From positions 56,651,249 through 56,715,248 of the forward strand of contig NC_088295.1 in NCBI RefSeq assembly GCF_032854445.1: 64,000 nt of DNA. The letters run 5' to 3'. Made by a program: the position numbers and the translations under genes. Each line of letters opens with the position of its first letter. Positions within the stretch are counted from its first letter, which is position 1. This DNA comes from Liolophura sinensis (lineage: Eukaryota; Mollusca; Polyplacophora; Chitonida; Chitonidae). Shown piece by piece: positions 1 through 12,820 of the stretch. The notes under the pieces are model-generated. The model saw only the letters and a list, made by a program, of their open reading frames with translations, had not been told where the DNA came from and made no database searches.

Positions 1-1780
1 TTACTCCTCATTGTAGCGTATGCAAACTTTTTTTCGTTTGAAGGCCGGCTTTATAACTACAAACCATTTCAACGGTCCCATACTAGCCAATTACGTAGCC
101 TTTAGCAACGGGTTTATATAAACAAAATTATGAAGAATAAATGTGATAAAACTGATGTGATTACGAAGACAAATTTGCATGTCTGGAATGTCCAATAATG
201 TCATTATTCGTCAGATCCAGTGCTCAGAAAAAGCAACGATAATAGGTAGAACAGAGCGCCAATTTCATTGGAAAAGAGCAGTCTCCTCGTTCTCATCTGA
301 CCAATCAAATGCGGCATCGTGCAATTCAAATTTGAAATTTTTGACCTGGTCAATAGTCCTGCCTAGTATTAAGAGTGAAGTTTCTATGTTATTCTTACAC
401 AAAGGTTTTATTGTGCACACCACGGAAGTATATTAAAATTTATGAGAAATCAAAATCCAAAAGGATCTCAAATTCTTCTGTGATATGCAGGGTTACCCAA
501 GCTTTCACCTTATCCTCTGATAGCACTGTATACATGTAGTTTCCTCTATTCGATCACGCCACATGTCAATAAAATTATAACTTTGGTAGACAAATTGTGA
601 GAAATCCCCTTTTCATTTGTTTGCGTGGTTAAATATATATGAGTAATTAAATGAGTAAATATTTATTTAATGAATCAGTTAGCGAGGTGATAATCCAGCG
701 TGTCTTTATGTGCAAACACGTGAAGTGAAACCGAAAGTCGTGGGAAAGGATGTATAGTTATTTGTAGCCTTGTCTTTGCATTCAAAGCCCTATTGATGAA
801 CACTGCCTTTATACAGAACGTGACTGACACCTTTTAAGGTTTTGTCCGAGGACATTTCGATTGCACTTAGCACATGATAGTCATATGTAAGCACAGAAAT
901 ACGTCTCACACTATAAATCTGCCTTGTGCCTTGCCCAGTTTCACACGTAGCATTGCGCAATTCGCACTTAGCTGAGATAACATTTTACACAAAAGACCGC
1001 TTCCGGCGAGTTTTTGGAATATCATTGACCATCCAGCATTTATATGGTGTTATACATCAGTACAAAGGCTTGTTGAAAATGTGTGATTTGTTCGCAGGGA
1101 ATTAACACCGCAATGTGTGGATTCACTTATAAGCAGTCATCTTCCCACGGTTGCATGGATGGATTGGTCAAGCAAGAGCCGGACAGGCAGATGGTCAGCG
1201 GATGACCAAGGGTCGGATAATTACAACGCCGCGATGACCACATGTATACAAACCGCCTATTTTAGACCGGTTACGACATACTTGCGGGTACAATAAATAC
1301 GGAGGCAGTATTTATCGTTGATGACGCAACACGCATGTGCGACAAAAGCCGATTACCCCCCATGAATAAAGAATAGATACATGAGGGTATAGGGGTCAGT
1401 ATGGATAAATGAAATAGGAGAAAATCGACGAGGCGAAAACTGGCATATAGGTCCAGATAGCAGATTAAGAAGAAAAGAAAGAATAAACCATTTCCTTTTA
1501 GATTCGGAACACAATTCCACTATTCCATTTTCATCAACAGATCCAACGTGCCCCATACTTTGCTATATGGTACAAGTCACAATGAGACTGGCCTGTAATA
1601 TCATGACAGTTAACCGAATGGTGCTGGTGCTGGTTTATAAGATACCACGAGATTCAAAAGAACTAACGTAACCTGCTCTAAAATCAACAGGACCCAGGTA
1701 CCCCGCGTTTTTTTTTACCATGTATAACACACCACCACAAAACCAAGGAACCCTGCGCATTTTGACAATGTGTAGAACCA
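1..1780. other. AT-rich stretch, no gene seen
   Basis: I see no exon, RNA gene or clear repeat here. The open frames are short, lack recognisable motifs and have AT-driven composition. Confidence 0.5.
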
Positions 1781-2275
1781 GAAGTATGCAACTTCCCTAT
1801 ATCTAGTCTCCACGGCGCATTACACATGTTACGTCATCTGTAGGGGCTCGCGCTACTTGGTGGAGAAATACGCCAACCTCTTGGGTGGAAATTGTGATGT
1901 GAATCATGGGAAATCTAATTGTAAACGGCTGCTACAAGAACTGACCACACCTTGAAACCGAAATTCCGTATTTAAAACTACGATTTCGATAATCATTGTT
2001 GGTTTGCAGTTATAAATCCGTTGACTATTTTTATATTTCCAAGTAACCCTGAAACAATTAATATCAAAGACATTGTTGCCACTTTACAAGACTCTTCATT
2101 GTCGTAACTTTAAGTCTATTTCAACACAACCCCGTTTGAATCCCACCATCCATCAGCCGTTTCTCAAAGGCCAGCTGCGCAACAGAGGGAAGATAAAATA
2201 TACAGTTGTGCAGATACGTCACATAATGTGTTAGATGTGCGGTGGAGACTAGCTACAGGGAAGTTGCATACTTCT
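1781..2275. repeat. Inverted repeat pair, arms about 65 bp
   Basis: The left arm at 1781-1842 (beginning gaagtatgcaacttccct) is repeated in reverse complement at 2209-2275. The match runs through a shared ctagtctccac block and a diverged acgt-containing end. The arms have several substitutions and small indels, so the pair is old. The spacer is about 370 bp. Similar degenerate phrases (gaaccctgcgcatttt, ggaaccatccgcattatt, gccctgcgcttttg) recur around it between 1740 and 2500, so this looks like a decayed repeat cluster, perhaps a nonautonomous DNA element. No target duplication was found. Confidence 0.55.
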
Positions 2276-3948
2276 AGGCAATGAACTTCTGATAAAATAC
2301 CATGAAACTAAGGCACCCAGCGCTCTTTTTATGTAGACGCCCTCATAGTAAACAAATCCGAGGAACCATCCGCATTATTGCAAATATCAAGGAAGTGAGC
2401 GTGTATATGGACAATATCATGAATATACTTTATGTACGACGCCATCAACAATCAACGTAATTAAGATGCCCTGCGCTTTTGCTACAACACACTCTACACA
2501 GAGGTTCCTTAACACAACCCATACTACCTAACTTAGAAATCCTCGATGGGATATGTCTGCTTTGTGGGTTTTCCAAATGAGGTGCCCTTTCCCGCGCAAT
2601 GGAGACTAGGACCTTGGCATAACTGACCTCTGTTGCAATGCCACGTAACACGATACGTAGTTTAATCATAAAACGTCATAGAAAAGGCACAAATGAAAAC
2701 CAGACTGACTGGACAGCTTAGGCCCACACCACCTTTAGGCGAGAAGTGTTCGTTGACGTAAACTAAATGTAGGCTTTGTTATGCCCTCGTTTGCTAGTTT
2801 TAAGAATACTATATCTATCCACCGAGGGACTCCTGACAAAATTAGCCAACTTTTCTTGACATATGTATCTAACACTGCTCTCTTGTCTAACGCTCCGATC
2901 ACACGACCAGCCTGTCTCGATGATTGACAGCTCTTCCTGCCTTCCGTACCACCCCATCCCCTCGGTGCCGACACAGTGTGTGCGAGCCGTTAGTCACAGT
3001 GTATACAGTGTATACCGGAAATTCTTCCTCTGTGTACCTCAGTGTTTGCCGGGAAAGACCTATGTAACTGAAACCATCGCCTGAGTTGTTTACGTCTCGC
3101 TTACTTGGTGTAATATATTAGGTGTTAGCGTGAAAGGTGGGTGTATATCTAGATTAAGGTTGAAAGTTTCGGGCCTTTTTTTTTTAAACAGAAAAAGGGT
3201 TTTCATCCTTTTTGGCACATGCATCCTTAAAAGGCCTTTAATGCTAAGGGGACCCAGCAACATTTAGAAGAAAATTTGACAGCAGAAATGTGTGACAAAA
3301 ACAAAAAAAATCAACAAAGTTAGTGAACTCCCCCCCCCCCAAAAAAAAACCCAAAAGAACTTAGTACTAGATACAGTACTGTAGCTCTCCCAATGATGTG
3401 CTAATGGGCACAGAAACTATAGAGTGAAAGTTAACAAAAATAGGCTGGAAACTTGACAATTTTAACAATATATCCATCTTCACTCGAGTATCTTCTTCTC
3501 AAACCGAAATCCGCTATGTTTGACAGGTTCGGATTTTGGATGATGAGTAGCACCCGCCCAATTTCTTTACCTTTCCCTCTGCAGTTCTCCTTTCCTCAGC
3601 ATATCCGTAGGATGTATTCGATTCACACTATGAATATTTCCGGCGAAAATATTCGTTGTCTTACGTTAGCTTATTTTTCATAAGTGTTTGTTTCTTAATG
3701 TCACGAAATGTTAAAGAAAAGACAAGACTAGACCAAACGTAGCCTTCATGTGCATCGACAAATAATTCCACAGAACGTTTAAAAAGCATAACTACATGTA
3801 TGTTGTCTTTGTAATGATGCACAACGGGATTTCCCACTTTCAAAGTAAGCAAAAATTACGCACAATGAGAAAATCGAAAGCGTCACCATGTTCATCGGTT
3901 TTAACCAATCAAGTATGAGTTAACTATTTCTTTAACCCAAAGAAGTAC
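2276..3948. other. No gene seen; homopolymer runs
   Basis: The stretch holds a T run near 3177 and a C run followed by an A run near 3331-3350. Reading frames near 2445-3084 have no recognisable domain and overlap on both strands. Nothing here is supported as a gene. Confidence 0.45.
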
Positions 3949-4111
3949 ATATTTCCCTAGCTCTGTAGGACTGTGACTACGTATACTATCACAGCCCTGT
4001 CTTGTTCCATAAGCTTACCTAGAAACACCTCTGTACGTCCCTTGCTGGATTTAAAATACGACAGGGCTGAGATAGTATACGTAATCACAGCCTGCAGAGC
4101 TAATATTTCCC
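3949..4111. mobile_element. 145-bp hairpin MITE with 9-bp target-site duplication
   Basis: The element occupies 3958-4102 and is almost entirely palindromic. It starts TAGCTCTGTAGG and its other end, in reverse complement, reads TAGCTCTGCAGG. The arms of about 45 bp (3958-4002 and 4059-4102) differ by a few substitutions around a spacer of about 56 bp. Identical 9-bp direct repeats ATATTTCCC flank it at 3949-3957 and 4103-4111. A 9-bp duplication is typical of Mutator-like elements, and Merlin elements (8-9 bp) are the alternative. There is no coding capacity, so it is nonautonomous. Confidence 0.85.
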
Positions 4112-5220
4112 CTATATACGTCACCCGCGCCCAGTTTTGCCTTTGAACCGCATGTGTGTGCGACTTCGTGTTTTCGATTGCTGTAACATGGCGCATCCTA
4201 TGCTTGGCCACGTGGAAAATCTTGATTAAACGATGATTTACCTTTCGTTAGACTTACCCGTCATAACAAAATGTCCATCTTCCTAAATCATTTAGGTTAC
4301 TATATTATTTATGGTCTTTTCTCTTAAGAGACCCATTCCAAAATATAGAGAGTTTTCCCAAGTACTAAATTCGTGATAGTTTTTAGCCTCCTGAAACCTT
4401 TGGGGAAGCAAGGAATAATGATTGGTCTGCTCATTTTCCAGTTTAGGCCATGTCAATAGAACATTCAAAATGAATTACGGCATCGCTTAGAGGTATTTAC
4501 GTCTTTTTTCCAGTACTATCAAATTTAACAGTTTTGCTTGCAGACTCTCCACTGAACGTTAGGACATGCATATAAACGTGCACGTGTACGTGTACGATGT
4601 AGGAGTAGGTGTAGGAGACAGGTCTCAAAACCCGTCACCCCAAACCGACCCCGACCCTACCACCACCCGACCCCAGTTGGCCCCTCATCCGGTGGATTCG
4701 GAACCAACATACATGCTGCCGCATGCAGCACCCAGCGCCATTATATATGCAACGCGTAACTCAGGATTACGTACCCTCTATGTTAATGGCAAAAAGCACG
4801 ACTGAAGAGCAGCGCTAACATCTGCAGTAACATATCACAGACCATTTGTCATCCCTTGCCAACGTATGTCGGTGCACCAGTGAATTGTCGCCCTTCCATC
4901 TACATGTACTTCAGCTCCAACAACAAAAACGCGATTTCGAACAAATTCGTTTTCTGTGAAGGCCGTACGATACCGATACTCTCCGATTACCTCAAAGTCA
5001 AACGCTAGAGACGCAAAGCGTATTATTAAAGTTAAATTATCATAGTTAAATCGCTTGATTTGTTCTTTGACCAACACATTAGGTATATTTATATTCGATT
5101 TGGTATAAAACATGAAAGATGGTAGTTTTCAACGTACACAGACATAACGCGTCAAATGAAACCCTCTGCAAATTACGTGTGTGTCAAGATATATAACGAT
5201 ATGTAGTGTGCACGAAAGAA
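4112..5220. other. No gene seen
   Basis: A short purine/pyrimidine-alternating stretch (tgcacgtgtacgtgtacg) lies near 4578. The proline/threonine-rich open frame that starts near 4566 has no recognisable domain and no splice context that I trust. Confidence 0.4.
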
Positions 5221-5428
5221 TTAATAATAATTTTAAAGTAAACACATCCAATTTTTTAATTACTGTAGATAATTTTACTGTTTATATGCAGACTTTTTGG
5301 TGTCAATTATGAACATGACGGTCTACAAATTGGACAGTATCAATTAGAAAATTCACAAAACGAGCTTATAAGCTTAACCACTTGGGCGTAAACGTGCTTT
5401 TCTGGTGTTCATTTCGGAGCTGACAGGT
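5221..5428 (+). repeat. Direct repeat, copy A (about 208 bp)
   Basis: This block is repeated in the same orientation at 6644-6847 with roughly 85-90% identity by eye, from the shared ttaataatnattttaaag start to the shared catttcggagctnacaggt end. The two copies bracket about 1.2 kb that contains a 30-bp minisatellite. The arrangement could be a diverged pair of short terminal repeats or a segmental duplication. There is no TG...CA terminus, and I saw no primer-binding site or target duplication. Confidence 0.8.
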
Positions 5429-6030
5429 TGAACGTGTCAGAGACGGCGTGCTCGACTGGCAGGCCTCGGTCTGAGTGGCAGGCTTGACACGGGGAAACCC
5501 GATCCAGTCCCCCGGCGAACACGTCGCTTTCAGTCGCAGGTGTCCATATGCAGAACGAATGACATCATGGCTATTGCAGCTAGTCACGACTGGGCCATAG
5601 GTCATTTATAACTGGCGATAGCGAAGTGAGAGCGAAAAATCGCAAGCCCCTCACCTGTAGTACAAAATGCCAAGTTGAAATTTAGTCACATACAGGGAGT
5701 ACTAGACCGTGGCTCTCTATCTTAATATAAGTTGAGGGCAGGGAGGGGAGGGGGTTAAAACAGTCGTATCAAAAAAAAAAAAAAAGACAAAAAGAGGGAT
5801 AAGGCAAAAAATGAAATACTAGATACAGTATATGTTAGTGTTTTGAGCCTTTGCTACCCAGTGAAACGGCCATGGGTTCGAATTCACCTGTTTGTTTTCA
5901 CCTGTGAATTTGCTTCATTTAGGTAAAGGTCCCCTCCCTTGCTGTGACGGCTGCATAACCCGTCTGTTCATGGCTGTAGTATGCATGGTATGAGTTGTTG
6001 GATTGACATTTACTAAACAGAAATATATAA

Positions 6031-6643
6031 AGGCTGGATATTTGAATGTATGCGCAGGAAAGGCTGGGTGTTTTAATGTATGTGCTTGAAAGGATGGATG
6101 AATGAATGTATGTGCATGAAAGGATGGATGAATGTATGCGCAGGAAAGGCTGGATGTTTTAATGTATGTGCTTGAAAGGATGGATGAAATTAATGCATGT
6201 GCATGGAAGGCTGGATGTATGAATGTATGCGCAGGAAAGGCTGAATGTTTTAATGTATGTGCTTGAAAGGATGGATAAATGAATGTGTGTGCATGAAAAG
6301 CTGGATGTGTGAATGTATGTGCATGAAAGGCTGGATGTTTTAATGTATGTGCATGAACGGACAGACCAATGAACGTATGTGCATGAAAGGCTGGATCAAT
6401 GAATGTATGTGCATGAAAGGCTGGATGTATAAATGCATGTGCATGAAAGGCTAGATGAATGAATGCATGTACATGAAAGACTGGATGAATGAATGCATGT
6501 ACATGAAATGATGAAAGACTGGATGAATGAATGTGTGTGCAAGAAAGGCTGGATGTTTCAATGTATGTGCATGAAAGGATGGATGAAAGAATGTATGTGC
6601 ATCAAAGGCTGGATGAATGAATGTATGTGCATCAAAAGCTGGA
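6031..6643 (+). repeat. 30-bp minisatellite, about 20 copies
   Basis: The units read approximately aggctggatgaatgaatg followed by tatgtgcatgaa. Unit boundaries fall every 30 bp from 6031, with occasional 26-bp and longer variants. Because 30 is divisible by three, one frame near the right end (6493-6687) stays open and would encode a decapeptide repeat of the type KGWMNECMCI. I regard that as a by-product of the array and not a gene. The array abuts copy B of the direct repeat at 6644. Confidence 0.9.
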
Positions 6644-6847
6644 TTAATAATGATTTTAAAGTAAACACATACAATTGTATACTGTAGATACTTTTACTGA
6701 TTATATGCAGACCCTTTTGCGTCAATTATGAAAATGACGTTTTACGGACTGGACAGTATCGATTAGAAAATTGACAAAACGAGCTTATAAGTTTTACCAC
6801 TTGGGCATAAAGGTGCTTTTCCGGTGTTCATTTCGGAGCTAACAGGT
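6644..6847 (+). repeat. Direct repeat, copy B (about 204 bp)
   Basis: Second copy of the block at 5221-5428, same strand. It begins directly where the 30-bp minisatellite ends, which suggests that the array expanded beside or inside a duplicated unit. Differences between copies are scattered substitutions and short indels. Confidence 0.8.
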
Positions 6848-9800
6848 ATGGATGATTGAATGAATAGATGGTTGGTTAAAAAGAAGAACGAATGGTTTCC
6901 TGCATTCGTTGAAATGCAGAAAATCCGTGAAGATAAAGCATTTTAGTCGAGTTTCAATCCCTGTCTTATATAAAGCATCCACAGAATGCCCGTTATTGTA
7001 TCAGCACCCATCTTATGAAAGGAGAACACAGGCCTCCATGTTGTGCGACTGAGAATATAGTTATGTAAAGGAACTGAGCCCTACGCATCAGATTCTAACA
7101 TAAGCAAAGAGTCGGCTGAAGTACAAGCTTATGTTTAACCCATGCTCATATAAAGGCTTAGCCTGTCTAGATTACATACCCGTTTGGCATCTGCAATGTC
7201 TGCGAGCCTTTGTATAATCCTTGTGTGAAAGGACTTTTGTGTGTTGTCAAAAAATCCTCATAGCAAAGCTAAATTCACATGCATGTGTGTAGCTTAGGTC
7301 CTTGTGAATGTCTTTACATGTATTTGTCCCTGACTAATCTGGGGAATCCTCAAGCCTATCCGCTATGAAGTCGGGGGTCAGGGTTAAATGTTAAGGAGCT
7401 TCATACACGGGCTTTTAAACCTTTTTTTTAAAATTATAAATAACATAAATTACGAGAAGAAACGACGACCGTGCAATCAAGGAAATAGCACGACAAGATG
7501 CCGTGTTTGAACGCGTTTTGCAAACTGTTATATTATTGATCGTCAAACTCCAAAGCTATATGTATTATATTAAAGGTTTGCAAACTGATATACCATCGTG
7601 GAACGCTAAACTTTAAAGTGGTAAGAAAGATCTCCAGCACTTAAAGTGCTTTTGTGCGCTGTATTGTTTGATACAATACGGAGCGCCGCTTGAAGAAACA
7701 CCATTACTCGACTATTGACCTCACATCGCGTGCGGTACCTCATCTATGTAGAATATATGTGTACAAGGTGACTCATCGGATGTTGTCTTTGCCATACGTA
7801 GTCAAAAAGCTAGTACGTAAATATAAAAACAAGTACTGAAAACCCTTAGAACCGTTCTTGCCATTCTATAAGTACCCTCTCGAAATTAAATCTATATCAA
7901 GCGATTAAAACGCTCTCAGTTACTGAAGTGCGGGTGAATATGCTCTTTAATTAGACTGATGTGTCTTGAAGGCGCTAACTCCGGTGGCCGGTTGTATTCG
8001 TTTGATGTCAACAGTTTCTTGGCACGAAAACATATCCTGACTTAACTGGGCCTTCCGACTCTGACTACTTCAAAGACCCCTGCGGAGTGAGAACAAGGGG
8101 GCCAATGAGTTATCCGGCAGATCACTCGAAATCTCCTTACCCTTTGAAGATTATCCTTAAGAGAGACATGTATCGGCCCAGGTCAGGGGAAGGGTGAGGA
8201 GTATGTAGTGTTATGGCGACGTTGATGGGATGCTTATTTCAAGGCACGCGCCCTAGGATATATGTACGTATATATAAGTACACTGTATATATACGTCAGC
8301 GTTGAACATAAGTATGTTAAACATAAGCTTCTTTCCCTCTGATGTTAGGCCTTATTGAGTCTTTCCAGAAGGGATATTAGATATAATAGTATATGTAGAC
8401 AAAAGGACATATGCATCATTTACCCGACACGTGGCTTATACAAATCTGCTCTTCCTGTCCAAAAATTAAATGTAACTGATTAAGTAGTCTGTAAAGCAAA
8501 CATATCTGTAAATTTGTTTGATAATGTTTGTCTAAACGCACAATATTTTAAGCATAGATAATGTAGTCAGCATTACGAGCATGGATACCAACCTATATAG
8601 CCTTGTCTCAGAGCTTGCCGTTAAGTGTTCTTATATCTTCTTAAGATCAAATTGTCTCACGTTTTGGTAGATATATAGATTATATAGATGACAGCCTATA
8701 TGATCCACATTTGTCTATCTGAACCCAAGCTATATAGTATGTACAAGTAACTTAATCAATATAAACCGGGCAAACGCCAATGGTTGCAACACTGTTCAAT
8801 ACTAAGCGATTACTTCTCCAGTAAAACCTGAATTAAACATTTCGAAAGTAGATATGTGTATATTGGATTGAATAGGATTTTATTTATGTATTTGTCCGGA
8901 GCTCTATGCTGTTCAAAGCTTGAAGCGGAAAGCCACCAGGTACGATCACCAAAAAGCTTCACGACAAACTTTATTTTTGGTAAAGTCGCAGTTGAACCAT
9001 TCATCAGGGTTAATTTCATTTGATTGTTGTTTGATGCTTACTGAAGAATTTTTCAATTACAGGGTGGGGGTCTGTTTTATGGTTGGCGATAACCGATCGA
9101 GGTCCCGGGTTAAATGTCTAACTTTTGGCAATACACTGACAGGATTGTCTGTTTGGACGTTAGGTGTGGTCAAAATTTTGTTCGGCAAAGGATGCATATC
9201 CTCAAACCTTCATCAGGGTTTTACGTGGACAGCGCACTGACGTTGGCTTGGGGTCATCCTTTCATGGCGCAACAAAATTTTGCAAAATCCAACACCAGAT
9301 TACACGGACGACGAAATATACACCATGTATGCATATTGGTAGAAGAAACGCAATCGTCGGCAACAAATTAACCGAAATAATGTAAAACAGTAAAAATGAA
9401 CCACGAAAGCAAACAACGGTTTCTCGCCACCTAAGCCGTAAGAACATCAAGAGCGGTTCAATCTTGCCAATTTTTTTAGCGAGTGTCTGAATTGAACCCG
9501 TACCACATGGGCTTCGGGAGTCGCGTATCGTAACATTGAGCCGATTGCCGCTTTCCCATCTGCAGTTGATTTTAAACTGTAACGATTGTAATTCACTAAA
9601 CTTCTGAATACATGTATACAGTATATATATATGTATCCTTGATCTGAAGATCGTCGTCATATGACTGAAAAATTGTTAAGTACGACGTTAAACCACAAGC
9701 ACTCCCTCACTCTATCTGAAGACACATGAAACCACTGAGCCAACGAGGTTCCAATTTGACTGGCTTGCAGTCAAATGAGTGGAATTGAAGGGTGGGAGCG

Positions 9801-11480
9801 CTGAAGAAATGGCTTAGGCCTGAAATACAAAAACAGGCAATTCATGCTACGGTATATACACATCATATATATGATGTTTATCTAATTCTTTCCGGGTGAC
9901 TATATAATTAAGTATTTTAAAAATGCCTTTTTTTCTCTCTCTTTCTTCCAGAAATATAGCTGGGAAAGGCGTATGTGACAAAAGCTGCATATTCGGTAGA
10001 ACATTTCGGCGGAATACCTATATATAGACATGTTTATAGACCATCAGTTCCTACCAAAGTACACAAACACGCGACCAAAATGACCGCAAGTTTCTCTAAA
10101 TAAATAAAAACAAAACAAGCAAACTTTCTGTTAAGAACGTATGTTTGTCCGTTTGTGGGGAGTCGCGTGTCAAAGTGTCCCCCTAACCACTTCCACGTGA
10201 CAAAAAAAAGTTGTGTGCACTTGTAAATTTCAAAGCGTGACAAATGGTGTCGATTTAACAGCTAACAAAGACCCGCGGTGTTGACGTATTTTATTAGGTA
10301 TCGCGGAGCACTTGTTGAATGCCTGTACGTTTCAGACGTGCTGTCACCTCCATGGGCTATTTACACCGAAATGCACCTATGGCTCTCCCTGTGATACATA
10401 TATCAATGCAGCTGTCTATGCTAACATATACTCAATCAGAATTCTTCAATGGGAATTTAACTATGTTCCCGAGTACTTATTCTGTCTTTTATTATATACT
10501 TATACCCGTGTCACGCAGAGGACAAAAACGGTCAACTCGAGGGCAATCACAGAACCGCAGCTATGGCTAGAGGGCTAAAGGGAGACAGACAAGAAAAAGA
10601 GTGAGATAACATCAACACCGATCGCTGAGAAACACTTCACTGTAATTCCCCCGAAGGCTTGGCAAGTACTACATAGTCAAATTTTCCCCCTTCAGATATT
10701 CAGGGTATGTTTGTAACATATGTTTGGTATCAAATCCTATAACAACTATGCTCATTGGTAGACATAAACCACGCATGCGTGCAAGATAAACATCGGGGTT
10801 GTCCACACAGTTGTATCTCAATGTGAATGAACAATAAGAAAAACACGTCTGGGGGTTTGACCATAGTTATTGCTTTGTTATATGGTTTTGTGCTTAGACA
10901 TATTGCGGTACTACATACATTTGGATGGTATTATACAGCCTTTCGTTTGCCAACAACAATATAGTGATGTTTCGATTGTGTTTCAAAGGCGTCATTTCGG
11001 CATGGTTATCCACACATCCATGCATATAAGTAAAATCTGATATAATGAATTGACACAACAATAAAATGAACTCCAGTTTTCTGACAATTGCCGATATAGT
11101 GTTTTACTCTTCACATTATGAAAAATATAAGACAAATTACCAATAAATAAAACATGTTTTTCGATAGAATTGAGTACTACAGTATTTCGTGCGGGGAAAA
11201 TCTTCTGACAAAGTACTCACGGTCAGCTGAAAATAACCTCTAAAATTGTATTTCTCCTTTTTAAAATTTTGAAATCGCTTTGAGGAATTGAGAGAATTAT
11301 AGGAAGTGTTTAAATTATCTAATTGTCAAAAGAAACAGATTATACAATGTCACTCTGGGTCAAAATATTCTAAATTCCCTGTCGAAATTCTTGATTTATA
11401 AGTTTACCCTAGTAACGAGTCCAAATATTTATCACAATGAGTTCATTTGTAAGCGATATGGTTGTATATTTTACTTGCAC
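6848..11480. other. Long stretch with no gene seen
   Basis: Open frames at 8810-9660, 10034-10243 and 10312-10578 overlap one another on several frames and strands and show no domain or convincing splice structure. No RNA gene or structured repeat was recognised. Low-complexity AT segments occur near 8240-8300 and 9610-9635. Confidence 0.4.
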
Positions 11481-11900
11481 GGCTCCCGCGATCTGAACGT
11501 CGGCCACGTGGCTACTAACGATGGTAATCGACATAGATGTTCTTATCAGAGGCCACGTCGTGATTCTCGCACGTGTTTACGGCCGGTGTCAACGGTCGAG
11601 AAAACGAGATCCCAGATCAAAGTCGCCTGGACCTCTGCTCTTTGACCGCTTCTGGTTTTTCCCCCAGAGAGGACATAGGGTGGACCATCCGAACACGATA
11701 GGCTTGTCCCCGATCACCTCCTCCCCTTCCTCACGCTGGACAGCTGTGTTATCTTAGAAGGCCTCTTCAATTTCCGAAGAGGACGTCTTACAGCGAAACC
11801 ACATCGTTTGTCACTCGACCCTCTCGTTGTACGTGACCGGCTTTAACTATTGGCTGTGTCGGTCCCTTGAAACAAAGCACAGAGAGAGGTTATCAACCAC
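11480..11900. other. CpG-rich, GC-elevated island; unrecognised coding potential
   Basis: CpG dinucleotides are clearly denser here than in the flanks. Long frames are open on both strands. The plus strand is open at 11391-11645 and 11521-11757. On the minus strand, 11753-11589 gives 54 residues with an acidic start and a basic patch (KNQKRSKSRG), between a TAA and a TGA. A short inverted repeat around gaggcctt/aattccgaagagg lies near 11757-11785. No family was recognised. It may be a promoter island, an exon or a decayed gene. Confidence 0.3.
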
Positions 11901-12820
11901 AGGATGTCGATTTCAGTAAGTCCTGAAGACTTACTTGAGCAGAGGCCAGAACTATTCACTTCTCCGAATCACTGACCGTTGTGTCCACATTTCTCAGCAC
12001 CCATTTGAAGTAAGGGTGAACAGAAACTGGCATCATTCCCATCCAATTTAGTACATATATTATTACATATTCACTCAGAATCGAACGCCCCTAAAATCAT
12101 TACGTAAACTAATACACTGATTGATCGATCAATCGATCAGTAAAATACTTTACAGGGCATTAGTATTTTCTCACTCTTGACAGCATCACTCAGTTTTATA
12201 TACAGTTATGTCGCTGACAATGGTCCTTGATTTTTCAGTCCGCCTTACCACAGAACACACCTGATTACCATTGTTTCCAATTTCAGTGACCATCTTGGAT
12301 CACACATTTTTGGTGATAGGAGCTTAAGAATTAACACCAGTTCGTGTACAGGTCATGCAAAAGATTTGTTTCCATTGGTAGGCCTCATCTTCATAAATTT
12401 CATTACATCAGTGGATAATAACTAAACACCGAGAGGTCATTTTCATTGGATAATCTGTGTTTACTTTCGGATCCCACCAATGAAAACCAACATCTTACGA
12501 TTTAAATCCGAAATTATTCAGCGCATGTGACGTAACTCTTCATGGGTAGTCCTTTACTCCGGGAACAAAATGGCCACGTAGAATGGGAAATACGTGAAAT
12601 TTTAAAGACATTACTCGGGAAGGAGCCGCCATTGTTTCAAACATCACATGCAAAATGCTCACAGCAGTCCTCTCGACGAAAAACAACAGGAGTAATCCAG
12701 TTTTAAGATACCTCAAATTAAGTAGGATCGGATTCCACTTTCCATATAAACAGCCTCTGACATGCATTTATATGGATTGGCGCTAAACGCCGTCGTACTC
12801 ATGAATTTTTCTCTTAAATG
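11901..12820. other. No gene seen; short perfect palindrome
   Basis: A tgatcgatcaatcgatca palindrome sits at about 12121-12139. No coding or RNA feature was recognised. Confidence 0.4.

Noticed and set aside
5868-5890. B-box-like ggttcgaattc, possible tRNA or SINE head
   Set aside because: The preceding 60 bases do not fold as a tRNA and no SINE core follows.
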